Assembly: GCA_934454115.1 (NCBI GenBank)
Contig: CAKSFQ010000020.1
Location: 1 to 48,985, forward strand
DNA length: 48,985 nucleotides
Direction: 5' to 3'
From: an uncultured Clostridia bacterium
GTDB taxonomy: Bacteria > Bacillota > Clostridia > Monoglobales > Monoglobaceae
The position numbers were made by a program, and so were the translations under genes. The number at the start of each line of letters is the position of its first letter. The stretch's first letter is position 1. Below the pieces are notes generated by a model. That model made no database searches. It saw nothing but the letters and a program-made list of their open reading frames with translations, and was not told where the DNA came from. Below, piece after piece: positions 17,449 to 26,222 of this stretch.

Positions 17449-18252
17449 ATGGATCAAAGGGCTGCGGAATATATCAAAAAGAAAATCAGTATTAAACCAA
17501 AGATCGGGATCATACTTGGCACAGGCCTTGGTGCGATCGGCGATCGGGTTAAAGATGCGACCGTCATGGATTACCGGGAGATTCCGGGATTTATGGCATC
17601 CACGGCGCCCGGTCATGCCGGACGGCTGGTGGCCGGAATGATGGGCAAGAATCCGGTGATCCTGATGCAGGGGCGCATTCATTATTACGAAGGATATTCC
17701 ATGCAGCAGCTGGCTGTTCCGGTGCGGACGCTTCGCCGGCTGGGGGTGGAAAAGCTGATTGTGACCTGTGCAACCGGCAGCATCAATGCGGCGTTTTGCC
17801 CGGGAGATACGGTATTGCTTCTCGATCATATCAAGCTGGCGCTTGACAGCCCGGTGCGCGGTGAGAACCCGGACGATCTGGGAGACCGCTTTTTCGATAT
17901 GACAACGGCATATACGCCGTATCTTCGGGAAATAGCCAAACAAGCAGCCAAGGCGGCAGGAAGAACGCTGCATGAGGGCGTTTATGCCTACATGGGAGGG
18001 CCGCAGTTTGAAACGCCGGCCGAAATCCGCGCGCTCCGTCTTTTGGGCGCGGATCTTGTGGGTATGTCCACAGTGCCGGAGGTGATTACGGCGGCGCACT
18101 GCGGGATGGAAGTGCTGGGACTTTCCTGCGTGACAAATATGGCGGCAGGCATGGAAAACGGCGGCATGAACAAGCGCGTGATCGCCGAGGCCGAGCAGCG
18201 CGGTATGAAAAGCCTTTGTGACATTTTATTACGGGTGGTGGATATGCTGTGA
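17449..18252 (+). CDS. Purine nucleoside phosphorylase family protein, atypical ribose site
   Basis: Family enzymes split purine nucleosides with phosphate into base and ribose-1-phosphate. The product is 267 residues, and an AAAGGAGG site lies just upstream. Phosphate-site blocks GTGLG, GRIHYYEGY and MSTVPE are present, as are the 6-oxopurine contacts Glu (FETPAE, about 188) and Asn (TNMAAG). Two blocks deviate. The usual TNAAGG(I/L)N reads TCATGSIN, and the His that contacts the ribose 5'-OH (human His257, NHEEV) aligns with Asn 241 (MNKRV). The stop overlaps the luxS start by 4 bases. With luxS and mtaD following, it could act on a 5'-thio nucleoside such as methylthioinosine or S-inosylhomocysteine. 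Plain inosine/guanosine phosphorylase is the alternative. Confidence 0.85.
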   Translation: MDQRAAEYIKKKISIKPKIGIILGTGLGAIGDRVKDATVMDYREIPGFMASTAPGHAGRLVAGMMGKNPVILMQGRIHYYEGYSMQQLAVPVRTLRRLGVEKLIVTCATGSINAAFCPGDTVLLLDHIKLALDSPVRGENPDDLGDRFFDMTTAYTPYLREIAKQAAKAAGRTLHEGVYAYMGGPQFETPAEIRALRLLGADLVGMSTVPEVITAAHCGMEVLGLSCVTNMAAGMENGGMNKRVIAEAEQRGMKSLCDILLRVVDML

Positions 18253-18707
18253 AAAAAATAGCCAGCTTTACGGTCGATCACCGTAAAATCGGTGAGGGAA
18301 TCTATCTCTCGCGCGTGGACGGTGATGTGGTAACCTACGATTTGCGGATGCGAAAGCCGAACAGCGGCGATCTGTTAACCAACCGTGCGATGCATTCGCT
18401 GGAGCATTTGATTGCGACCCTTGCGCGAAACAGTGAGATGGGGGATCGCATTATCTATGTGGGGCCGATGGGCTGCCAGACCGGGTTTTACTTTTTAATC
18501 AGGAATTTAGATCATGCCGAAAACCTTGCGCTGATCAAACGCATCTTTCACGACGCGGCCGCTTATCAGGGTGAAATGCCCGGAAACAGTGAGATCGAAT
18601 GCGGCAACTATAAAAACCTGGATTTGGATGCGGCGCGGAATGAGGCAAAGCGCTATGAGAGCGTGATTCAAAATAAGACGGCGGAAGATCTGAGGTATCC
18701 GAAATGA
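18249..18707 (+). CDS. luxS: S-ribosylhomocysteine lyase
   Basis: LuxS splits S-ribosylhomocysteine into homocysteine and DPD, the precursor of autoinducer-2. The product is 152 residues, the usual length. It starts with GTG inside the stop region of the preceding gene (GTGA overlap). The metal-binding HSLEH motif, the catalytic Cys block GPMGCQTGFY and the third metal ligand region ECGNY are all present, so it should be active. Its stop overlaps the mtaD start (ATGA). No MTA/SAH nucleosidase, its usual supplier, is in the window. Confidence 0.96.
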   Translation: MKKIASFTVDHRKIGEGIYLSRVDGDVVTYDLRMRKPNSGDLLTNRAMHSLEHLIATLARNSEMGDRIIYVGPMGCQTGFYFLIRNLDHAENLALIKRIFHDAAAYQGEMPGNSEIECGNYKNLDLDAARNEAKRYESVIQNKTAEDLRYPK

Positions 18708-19966
18708 AAAAAACAATATGGATTCATGATGTGACGGCGGTCACCATGCAGGATGAATGTCCGGTGATCGAGCACGCCAACATTGTGATAGAAGGAAACA
18801 GAATTACCTATCTCGGTACAGAGCGCCCGGAGGGCAGCTTTGACCGCGAGATTGACGGCCGCGGCAAGGTGGCAATGCCGGGGCTGATTAACGCGCATAC
18901 CCATACAGCAATGACGGTTCTGCGCAGTTATGCCGACGATATGAATTTGCAGGACTGGTTGTTTCAAAAGATAATTCCGTATGAGGACACCATGACCGAG
19001 GACGTTGTCTATCGGGCCAGTATCAACGGCATCATGGAAATGCTGGCGTCGGGTACAACCTGTTTTCATGATATGTACTTTTTCCAGGAGGAGACGGCAA
19101 AGGCGGCGAAGCTGCTCGGTATGCGTGGTGTGCTCAATGAGGGAATCACCGACAGCGTGCTGAATGTAAAACTGAAAAAGACAGAACGCCTTTTTAATAT
19201 TGTGGAAAACAGCGGCGGCAGACTGCGGGTCGGGGTTTCTCCCCATGCGGTTTACGCTTGCTCGCCCGATACACTGCGGCGGTGCGCGGCTTTTGCGAAA
19301 GAGCACGGATTGCGGATTCACACACACCTTTCCGAGACGAAAAAGGAAAATATCGATTGCGAAAAGGAATATGGAATGAGTCCGACCGCTCTGATGGAGG
19401 AATGCGGTCTGATGGAGCTGCCGCTGTCGGCGGCGCACGGTGTTTGGCTGTCGGAAAAGGACTTAGAGATTTTAAAAAAGCACGATGCGGCCGTGGTGCA
19501 TAATCCGGTGAGCAATCTAAAGCTTGCCTCCGGGGTTGCAAATGTGCCGGCAATGCGAAAACGGGGAATCACCGTTGCACTGGGGACGGACGGCGCCTCC
19601 AGCAATAATAATCTGGATTTGTTTGAAGAAATCAAGCTGACCGGGATCTTGCATAAGGGGATCAGTTATGACCCAACCGCACTCCCTGCGTGGGAGGTCT
19701 TAAAGATGGCAACGGTCGGCGGCGCACGGGTACTGGGGTTTTCCGATCTTGGGATGATAAAGACGGGGTATTTGGCGGACCTGATTTTATTGGATTTTCA
19801 AACGCCACGCTTTGTCCCCAATCATGATACGGTCGCGAACCTGGTCTACACGGCGCGCGGCAGTGATGTTGTTTGTACGATTGTAGACGGAAAAATCGTC
19901 TACACCAAAGAAGAAAAGATAAGGGTTACCGCCGATCAAATCGATGCGGAGACACTTTTTTCATAA
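18704..19966 (+). CDS. mtaD: 5-methylthioadenosine/S-adenosylhomocysteine deaminase
   Basis: An amidohydrolase of 420 residues. Metal-site blocks are NAHTHTAM near the N-terminus, THLSET, SAAHGVWL and GTDGASSNN, which fit the MtaD/TrzN group. Members deaminate methylthioadenosine to methylthioinosine, or S-adenosylhomocysteine to S-inosylhomocysteine. Its start overlaps the luxS stop by 4 bases, and it sits two genes after a nucleoside phosphorylase-family gene. This suggests salvage of adenosyl thioethers by deamination followed by base removal. Other cyclic aminohydrolase substrates cannot be excluded from sequence. Confidence 0.88.
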   Translation: MKKTIWIHDVTAVTMQDECPVIEHANIVIEGNRITYLGTERPEGSFDREIDGRGKVAMPGLINAHTHTAMTVLRSYADDMNLQDWLFQKIIPYEDTMTEDVVYRASINGIMEMLASGTTCFHDMYFFQEETAKAAKLLGMRGVLNEGITDSVLNVKLKKTERLFNIVENSGGRLRVGVSPHAVYACSPDTLRRCAAFAKEHGLRIHTHLSETKKENIDCEKEYGMSPTALMEECGLMELPLSAAHGVWLSEKDLEILKKHDAAVVHNPVSNLKLASGVANVPAMRKRGITVALGTDGASSNNNLDLFEEIKLTGILHKGISYDPTALPAWEVLKMATVGGARVLGFSDLGMIKTGYLADLILLDFQTPRFVPNHDTVANLVYTARGSDVVCTIVDGKIVYTKEEKIRVTADQIDAETLFS

Positions 19967-20024
19967 GCTCTACCGGCCCGCGGTAGGGAAACGATAGATT
20001 TGCGGGCAGAAAGGCATGAAAAGT

Positions 20025-20522
20025 ATGGCACAAGTTGCAATTGTTATGGGTAGTAATTCGGATTTGCCGGTGGTAAAGGGCGCAATCATGCAGCTGAAAA
20101 AATTCGGCGTATCGTACGAGGCGCACGTGATTTCGGCGCACCGTACGCCGCTTGCGGCAGAGCAGTTTGCCAAATCGGCAAAGGAGAAGGGAATCAAGGT
20201 GATTATTGCGGCGGCAGGAAAGGCGGCGCACCTCGGCGGCGTGATTGCGGCCTACACCACCTTGCCGGTGATTGCGCTTCCGATTCGGTCCTCGTTGATG
20301 GACGGGCTGGATTCGCTGCTTTCTATGGTACAGATGCCGTCCGGGATTCCGGTGGCTACGGTGGCGGTAGACGGCGCGGATAATGCAGGAATCCTGGCCG
20401 TGCAGATGCTGGCACTCTCTGATACAGACCTTTCCGATCAGCTGGAACGGTTTAAAACGGATATGGCAAAGGCCGTGCAGGAAAAGGACGCAAAATTACA
20501 AGAGGAATTAAAGAGCCTTTAG
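20025..20522 (+). CDS. purE: N5-carboxyaminoimidazole ribonucleotide mutase
   Basis: Class I PurE, 165 residues, isomerises N5-CAIR to CAIR. Landmarks are VAIVMGSNSDLPV and the active-site loop SAHRTP, then AAGKAAHLGGVIA. The in-frame ATG at 20016 is only one base from GAAAGG, whereas ATG 20025 is ten bases away and gives the usual PurE N-terminus, so 20025 is chosen. No purK is next to it. It is followed 27 bases later by purM. The gap after mtaD contains a short CTACCG/CGGTAG hairpin. Confidence 0.93.
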   Translation: MAQVAIVMGSNSDLPVVKGAIMQLKKFGVSYEAHVISAHRTPLAAEQFAKSAKEKGIKVIIAAAGKAAHLGGVIAAYTTLPVIALPIRSSLMDGLDSLLSMVQMPSGIPVATVAVDGADNAGILAVQMLALSDTDLSDQLERFKTDMAKAVQEKDAKLQEELKSL

Positions 20523-20549
20523 GGCAGAAACAGAAGGAGGAGTTATACC

Positions 20550-21587
20550 ATGAGTCAGGCGTACAAAAGCGCAGGAGTAGATGTAGAGGCAGGGTATCGG
20601 GCGGTCGAGCTGATGAAAAGCCATGTAAAGCGGACAAATATCCCCGGTGTGCTTTCCGGAATCGGCGGCTTTGGCGGCCTGTTTGAAATCGGAACGGGAT
20701 ATAAGAACCCGGTTTTGGTTTCCGGCACCGACGGCGTAGGAACAAAATTAAAGCTTGCCTTTTTGATGGACAAGCATGATACGGTGGGACAGGACTGCGT
20801 GGCAATGTGCGTCAATGATATTGCTTGCGGCGGCGCAAAGCCGTTATTCTTCTTAGATTACATCGCGGTCGGCAAAAACGTGCCGGAGCGGGTTGCAGAT
20901 ATCGTAAAGGGCGTGGCGGATGGCTGCGTCAAGGCCGGTTGTGCCTTAATCGGCGGCGAGACGGCGGAGATGCCCGGGTTTTATGCCCCGGAGGAATATG
21001 ACCTTGCCGGGTTTTCAGTCGGCATTGTTGATAAGGATAAGATCATTGACGGCTCTCGGTTAGAGCCGGGCAACGTGATTATCGGTGTGCAGTCTTCCGG
21101 CGTGCATTCTAACGGATATTCTCTGGTGCGCAAGATTTTTCAAATTGACGACAGTGCAGACTGCGTCAAGAGACTGAAAACGTATAGTGACGAACTCTCC
21201 ATGACCCTTGGCGAGGCGCTTCTGACGCCGACTAAAATTTATGTAAAACCGCTGCTTGCCGCAATCGAAAAGGCAGATGTCCGCGCGGTTTCGCACATCA
21301 CAGGCGGCGGATTTATCGAAAATATTCCGAGAATGCTGAAAGAGGGAACCAGAGCGAAAATTGAGAAAAACAGTTTTACCGTGCTGCCGATTTTTAAAAT
21401 GCTGCAAAAGATGGGTGACGTGTCAGAGCGCGACATGTTTAATACCTATAATATGGGCATCGGCCTGATGCTGGCGGTTCCGAAGGATCAGGCGGACAAC
21501 GCCATTGCGGCAATTGCCGGTGAGGGCGAGACGGCCTGTGTGGTCGGTGAGATTGTCGCCGGCGAAAAAGGAGTGGAGATATGCTAA
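20550..21587 (+). CDS. purM: Phosphoribosylformylglycinamidine cyclo-ligase (AIR synthetase)
   Basis: Closes the imidazole ring of FGAM to AIR with ATP. The product is 345 residues, the usual size. The family blocks [39 protein letters not shown] and [15 protein letters not shown] are intact. An AGGAGGAG site precedes the ATG. The last 7 bases overlap purN, which implies translational coupling. Confidence 0.96.
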   Translation: MSQAYKSAGVDVEAGYRAVELMKSHVKRTNIPGVLSGIGGFGGLFEIGTGYKNPVLVSGTDGVGTKLKLAFLMDKHDTVGQDCVAMCVNDIACGGAKPLFFLDYIAVGKNVPERVADIVKGVADGCVKAGCALIGGETAEMPGFYAPEEYDLAGFSVGIVDKDKIIDGSRLEPGNVIIGVQSSGVHSNGYSLVRKIFQIDDSADCVKRLKTYSDELSMTLGEALLTPTKIYVKPLLAAIEKADVRAVSHITGGGFIENIPRMLKEGTRAKIEKNSFTVLPIFKMLQKMGDVSERDMFNTYNMGIGLMLAVPKDQADNAIAAIAGEGETACVVGEIVAGEKGVEIC

Positions 21588-22186
21588 GAATCGGTGTTTT
21601 GGTTTCCGGCGGCGGCACCAATCTTCAGGCGTTGATTGACGCGCAAAAGAGCGGCATCCTGCATAGCGGAAGCATCGTGACGGTAGTCAGCAATAAGGAG
21701 GGCGTCTATGCGCTGCAGCGCGCCGAGGCTGCTGGGATTGACAATAAGGTCATTACAAAAAAAGCCTGCGGCGGCAGCAATGCCGCACTGAGCCGCGCGA
21801 TCTGCGACTATATGAAAGAGATGCGGGTCGATGTGATTGTGCTTGCCGGTTTTTTGGCGATTTTAGAGGGTGAGCTTTTGACCCGCTACCGGGATCGGAT
21901 CATCAATATCCACCCGTCCCTGATTCCGTCCTTTTGCGGTGACGGATATTACGGGCTTAGGGTGCATCAGGCGGCGCTTGACTACGGTGTTAAGGTGACG
22001 GGCGCCACGGTGCATTTTGTGAACGAGGTGACCGACGGCGGAAAAATTATTATGCAAAAGGCGGTAGAAATTCAGGAAGGCGACACGGCCGAAACGCTGC
22101 AAAAGCGCGTGATGGAAGAGGCAGAATGGGTGATTCTGCCAAGAGCTGTTGAGGCAGTTTGCAGCAGCCTAGGCACAAGGAAGTAA
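21581..22186 (+). CDS. purN: Phosphoribosylglycinamide formyltransferase
   Basis: Transfers a formyl group from 10-formyl-tetrahydrofolate to GAR. The product is 201 residues. Landmarks are [15 protein letters not shown] at the N-terminus, the folate-site block [10 protein letters not shown] with the catalytic His, and [10 protein letters not shown] followed by the catalytic Asp region TDGGKII. It overlaps purM by 7 bases, using the AAAAGGAG inside purM as its ribosome binding site. Confidence 0.95.
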   Translation: MLRIGVLVSGGGTNLQALIDAQKSGILHSGSIVTVVSNKEGVYALQRAEAAGIDNKVITKKACGGSNAALSRAICDYMKEMRVDVIVLAGFLAILEGELLTRYRDRIINIHPSLIPSFCGDGYYGLRVHQAALDYGVKVTGATVHFVNEVTDGGKIIMQKAVEIQEGDTAETLQKRVMEEAEWVILPRAVEAVCSSLGTRK

Positions 22187-22241
22187 TCAAAGTCCGCAAG
22201 ATAAAATTTAATGAAGCGTTGTAAACAGAAGGAGGAACGAT

Positions 22242-22952
22242 ATGAAGATCGATCTTTATGAGGAGTTAAAGAAGAACCCCTATCCCGGTCGCGGGATCAT
22301 TCTTGGTAAATCCAAAGATGGCATGCACGCCGTTTTGGCATACTTTATCATGGGCAGGAGCGAGAATAGCCGCAACCGTGTTTTCGTTACTGACGGAGAC
22401 GGCATCCGCACCCAGGCTTATGATCCGTCCAAAATGGAAGATCCGCACCTGATTATCTATGCGCCCGTACGGGTTTTGGGCAACAAGACCATCGTCACCA
22501 ACGGCGATCAGACCGATACCATCTATGATTTGATGAATCAGCAGCTAACCTTTGAACAGGCGCTGCGTACCCGTGAATTTGAAGATGACGCGCCGAACTA
22601 CACGCCCAGAATCTCCGGCATTGTGAAGATGACGGATCAGAATTTTAACTATGCGTTATCGATTTTAAAGAGTGCGGATGGAGATCCGTCCTCCTGTCTG
22701 CGGCATACCTTTACGTATCACAATCCAAAGGCCGGTGAGGGACATTTTATCCATACCTACCGCGGAGACGGAAATCCGCTGCCCTCCTTTGAGGGAGAGC
22801 CGAAGAAGGTGGAGATATCGGACGATATGGAGGCGTTTTCGCAAAATCTGTGGGGGAGCCTTGACGCGGACAACAAGGTGTCGCTGTTTGTGCGCTATAT
22901 CAATGTAGAAGACGGCAGCGTCCGCTCTAAGATCATTAACAAAAACATCTAA
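22242..22952 (+). CDS. purO: IMP cyclohydrolase, PurO type
   Basis: Closes FAICAR to IMP, the last step of the pathway. The product is 236 residues and resembles the IMP cyclohydrolase family first described in archaea (PF07826), not the MGS-like domain of bacterial PurH. Typical blocks are NPYPGRGI near the start, MGRSENSRNRVF, and a C-terminal region with VSLFVRYIN. It precedes a stand-alone AICAR formyltransferase, which fits, because that protein lacks a cyclohydrolase domain. AGGAGG is well placed before the ATG. Confidence 0.85.
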   Translation: MKIDLYEELKKNPYPGRGIILGKSKDGMHAVLAYFIMGRSENSRNRVFVTDGDGIRTQAYDPSKMEDPHLIIYAPVRVLGNKTIVTNGDQTDTIYDLMNQQLTFEQALRTREFEDDAPNYTPRISGIVKMTDQNFNYALSILKSADGDPSSCLRHTFTYHNPKAGEGHFIHTYRGDGNPLPSFEGEPKKVEISDDMEAFSQNLWGSLDADNKVSLFVRYINVEDGSVRSKIINKNI

Positions 22953-22979
22953 AAGAGAAGTGGTCCGGGTTTTCCTCAA

Positions 22980-23005
22980 ACGGTAAAATTTCGGCATCTT
23001 TCGGT
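22980..23005 (+). repeat. Possible remnant of the 7.1-kb intergenic element
   Basis: In the 77-base gap before the formyltransferase gene, a stretch containing AAATTTCGGCATCTTT matches the stretch near 7180-7200 of the large repeat element. The match is short, so this is only suggestive. Confidence 0.4.
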
Positions 23006-23029
23006 CAGATACAAGAGAGGAGCAATACA

Positions 23030-24205
23030 ATGAACGAACTGGAACTGAAATACGGATGTAACCCCAATCAAAAACCGGCGAGAGTCTTTATGGAACAGGG
23101 TGAACTGCCCTTTCAGGTTCTCTGCGGAAAACCGGGTTACATCAACCTGCTGGACGCCCTAAACGGCTGGCAGCTGGTGAAGGAACTTAAGGCGGCAACC
23201 TCCCTTCCGGCGGCGACCTCCTTTAAGCATGTTTCTCCGGCCGGTGCGGCGGTCGGACTGCCGCTTTCCGATACCTTAAAAAAGATTTATTTTGTCGACG
23301 ACAGTATCACCATGACGCCGCTTGCCAATGCCTATGCAAGAGCCAGGGGTGCGGATCGGATGTCCTCTTTCGGGGATTTTATTGCATTGTCGGACGTGTG
23401 CGATAAGGCGACCGCACTGCTGATTGCAAAAGAGGTCTCGGACGGCGTGATTGCGCCGGGCTACGAGGAAGAGGCGCTTGCAATCTTAAAGGGAAAGCGG
23501 AAGGGCAATTATAATATTTTACAGATCGATGAAAACTATGTTCCTGTTGAGATTGAGCGCAAGCAGGTCTTTGGCGTCACCTTTGAGCAGGGCAGAAACG
23601 AACTGAAAATCGATGAAACGCTGCTCTCCGATATCGTGACGGAGAATAAGAGCATGTCAAAAGAACAAAAACGGGATCTGATGATTGCGTTAATCACTTT
23701 AAAATATACCCAGTCAAACAGTGTTTGCTATGTCAAGGACGGCCAGGCGATCGGCATCGGCGCCGGGCAGCAGTCCAGAATCCACTGTACCCGTCTGGCC
23801 GGTAACAAGGCCGATATCTGGTGGCTGCGCCAGGCGCCGCAGGTGCTGAGCCTTTCATTTGTGGACGGAATCAGGCGTGCCGACCGTGATAATGCCATTG
23901 ATGTTTATATCTCTGATGAATATGAGGACGTTTTGGCGGACGGTGTATGGCAAACCATCTTTAAGGAAAAGCCGCCGGTCTTCACCAAAGAAGAAAAGCT
24001 GGCGTGGATTCAAAAAAATACGGACGTTGCGCTTGGCTCTGACGCGTTCTTCCCGTTTGGCGATAATATCGAACGGGCGCATAAATCCGGCGTGACGGTG
24101 ATTGCGCAGCCGGGCGGCAGTATCCGTGACGATCACGTCATTAAAACCTGCAATCGGTTCGGTATGGCAATGGCGTTCACCAAAATTCGCTTGTTCCACC
24201 ATTGA
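23030..24205 (+). CDS. Stand-alone AICAR formyltransferase
   Basis: Transfers formyl from 10-formyl-THF to AICAR. The product is 391 residues and corresponds only to the transformylase part of bifunctional PurH. It starts directly with LKYGCNPNQKPA and contains the catalytic Lys-His block FKHVSPAGAAVG, later GAGQQSRIHCTRLA and DAFFPFGDNIERA. There is no N-terminal MGS-like IMP cyclohydrolase domain; the upstream purO gene supplies that activity. The gap to the following hisD-like gene is 45 bases with an AGGAG site, so they are likely cotranscribed. Confidence 0.92.
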   Translation: MNELELKYGCNPNQKPARVFMEQGELPFQVLCGKPGYINLLDALNGWQLVKELKAATSLPAATSFKHVSPAGAAVGLPLSDTLKKIYFVDDSITMTPLANAYARARGADRMSSFGDFIALSDVCDKATALLIAKEVSDGVIAPGYEEEALAILKGKRKGNYNILQIDENYVPVEIERKQVFGVTFEQGRNELKIDETLLSDIVTENKSMSKEQKRDLMIALITLKYTQSNSVCYVKDGQAIGIGAGQQSRIHCTRLAGNKADIWWLRQAPQVLSLSFVDGIRRADRDNAIDVYISDEYEDVLADGVWQTIFKEKPPVFTKEEKLAWIQKNTDVALGSDAFFPFGDNIERAHKSGVTVIAQPGGSIRDDHVIKTCNRFGMAMAFTKIRLFHH

Positions 24206-24250
24206 TTTTGGGGAGGAATATCGGCTAATCATGAAAGAAGAGGAGAGAAA

Positions 24251-25546
24251 ATGATGAATATTTATCAGCTGTCTGAATTGTCCGAAGAAAGGAAGAATTT
24301 TATTTTAAAGCGTGCAGAAATTGATATTTCTGGGCATATGAAGCTTGCCAAAGAAGTTTCTGACGATATCCGAGTGCGTGGTGACGAAGCAGTGCTTGCG
24401 TACACCGAAAAGTTTGACCGTGTCACGCTGCGGCAGGATCAGATGAAGGTTCGCCCGGAGGAGATTGAGGCAGGCTACCATCGGCTGGACGAAAAAACCA
24501 GAGAGGCCATTGCCTATGCGGCAAAAAATATTCATAACTTTCATGAGAAGCAGCTGCCGGAGGAAATGTGGTTCACCGAGGTGGATAAAGGTCTGATGGT
24601 CGGCGAAAAGACGACGCCGATCGTGGACGTCTGCCTTTATGTGCCGCGCGGCAAGGGCAGTTTTCCTTCCGTTTTGCTGATGCTGGGAATCCCGGCCAAG
24701 GTTGCCGGCGTAAAAAAGATTGTGGTTGTCACACCGCCGAACGAAAAAGGCGAGGTGGATGACGCCATTTTGGCTGCCGCAAAGATTATCGGCATCGATG
24801 AGATTTATAAGGTTGGCGGCATTCAAGCAGTTTCTGCGGTTGCCTTTGGTACCGAGACCATTCCGAAATGCCATAAAATTATCGGGCCGGGCAACGCTTA
24901 TGCGACAGCGGCAAAGCGTGTGCTGGCAAATTATATTGATGCCGGTCTGCCGGCAGGGCCGAGCGAGTGTATCATTCTGGCGGACGAGAAAGCAGACCCC
25001 GAAAAGGTGGCGCTGGATTGGATGATCGAGGCAGAGCATGGCCCGGATTCCGCGGCGCTTTTGGTAACCCACAGCCGGGAACTGGTTGAAAAGGCGGCGG
25101 AGGTTGTGACGCGGCAGCTCACTAAAATTTCCGATAAACGCCGCGAATTTGTCACCACCAACTTTAATACCTACGGCGGCGCGATTATCACCGAAAGCCT
25201 GGCACAGAGCATTGATTTTGTCAATGAATATGCGCCGGAGCACATGGAAATCATGACCGAAAAGCCGTTTGATATCCTGCCCAAGATTCAAAACGCGGGC
25301 GAGATCTTGCTCGGCGACTATACACCGGTCACCCTTTGTAATTTTGTACTTGGCCCCAACGCAATTCTGCCGACCGGTCAGTTTGCAAAGACTTATTCCA
25401 GCGTGTCTGTCTTTGACTTCTTAAAGCGTTCTTCTGTCGGCTATGCAAGCAGAGAGGGCTTTGAGCGTGTGCGCGATTATGCATATCGGATCGCGACCGT
25501 TGAGGGGTTTGACACCCACGGCCTGGCTGTCAAAGAAAGAAAGTAA
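24251..25546 (+). CDS. HisD-family dehydrogenase with altered zinc site
   Basis: It aligns over its full 431 residues with histidinol dehydrogenase: IIGPGNAYATAAKR, LPAGPSECIILAD, EAEHGPDSAALL, EYAPEHMEIM. The catalytic Glu-His pair (H331) and two zinc ligands (H263, H423) are kept. Against my recollection of E. coli HisD, the zinc ligand Gln259 is Glu (260), the zinc ligand Asp360 is Asn (364), and substrate-side His367 and Glu356 are Ala (371) and Val. HisD-family enzymes with other substrates are known (for example HpsN on dihydroxypropanesulfonate). It is followed by an equally unusual HisB homologue and a HAD phosphatase. True histidinol dehydrogenase cannot be ruled out, but a different alcohol substrate is likely. 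Confidence 0.8.
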   Translation: MMNIYQLSELSEERKNFILKRAEIDISGHMKLAKEVSDDIRVRGDEAVLAYTEKFDRVTLRQDQMKVRPEEIEAGYHRLDEKTREAIAYAAKNIHNFHEKQLPEEMWFTEVDKGLMVGEKTTPIVDVCLYVPRGKGSFPSVLLMLGIPAKVAGVKKIVVVTPPNEKGEVDDAILAAAKIIGIDEIYKVGGIQAVSAVAFGTETIPKCHKIIGPGNAYATAAKRVLANYIDAGLPAGPSECIILADEKADPEKVALDWMIEAEHGPDSAALLVTHSRELVEKAAEVVTRQLTKISDKRREFVTTNFNTYGGAIITESLAQSIDFVNEYAPEHMEIMTEKPFDILPKIQNAGEILLGDYTPVTLCNFVLGPNAILPTGQFAKTYSSVSVFDFLKRSSVGYASREGFERVRDYAYRIATVEGFDTHGLAVKERK

Positions 25547-25601
25547 ATCCTTTGCAGATAGGGCGTAATCCGTTTTGAACTAGAATAAGGAGTTGATACT
25601 G

Positions 25602-26222
25602 ATGAGCAAAACAATTTGTGTAAGCCGCAAAACAACTGAATCCTCGATCCAGGTGACGATTGAAAAGGGGGCGGTGAGGCCGGATTACCGCAAGAAGATT
25701 CAAACGCCGCTTCCCTTTTTAAATCACATGATTGAGCATATCGTCTGGCGTGCCGCGCTGAATATTGCAATCGAGATGGAACTGGACGAATTTTCTTTAA
25801 CGCACCTGGTTTGTGAGGATGTGGCGATGACGCTGGGCAAGGCGGTCGGCGAATATGTCGCGAGAAACGTCCCCAGCGGCTACGGCACAGGAATCGGCAT
25901 CATTGATGAGGCAAAGGCCACGGCGGCGATTTCGTTTGAGGATCGGGCATATCTGGGCTTTAGCAGCAGGGTTTCTTATGGCGAGACGGTCGAGGGTATG
26001 CCGGCGGAGGAGCTGATCACCTTTTTGGACGGGTTTACCCAGGGGGCGCGCTGTACATTGCATTTGGATATTGAAAAGGGCGCAAACGGTCACCATATCT
26101 GGGAGGCGGCCTACCGTGCTTTCGGCATCGCGCTGGGCGCAGCGCTCAGTGAGGACGAGAGTCGCAGAGGACTGACCTCCGGCGTAGCAGGGAGGGTGGT
26201 CTATGAAGTTAAAGCGCAGTGA
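25602..26222 (+). CDS. HisB-family (IGP dehydratase-like) protein with missing metal ligands
   Basis: The product is 206 residues. ATG 25602 lies nine bases after AAGGAG (25587-25592); the in-frame TTG 25593 touches that site. It aligns over its length with imidazoleglycerol-phosphate dehydratase (RKTTESSIQV, FLNHM, CEDVAMTLGKAV, ANGHHIWEAAYRAFG). H68 and the HHxxE set (H164, H165, E168) remain. The second His of the HH-x-x-ED block is Leu 69, the His of the H-G pair after FLNHM is Arg 50, the metal His of the EHFF block is Thr 140, and the C-terminal phosphate-binding SSKG is missing. The Arg before the PMDE block is also not found. A standard two-manganese site looks impossible. It overlaps the next gene by 20 bases. 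Confidence 0.78.
   Translation: MSKTICVSRKTTESSIQVTIEKGAVRPDYRKKIQTPLPFLNHMIEHIVWRAALNIAIEMELDEFSLTHLVCEDVAMTLGKAVGEYVARNVPSGYGTGIGIIDEAKATAAISFEDRAYLGFSSRVSYGETVEGMPAEELITFLDGFTQGARCTLHLDIEKGANGHHIWEAAYRAFGIALGAALSEDESRRGLTSGVAGRVVYEVKAQ

Noticed and set aside
24305..25291. 328-codon minus-strand ORF opposite the HisD-like gene
   Set aside because: Antisense shadow of a clearly homologous gene, with no independent signal.
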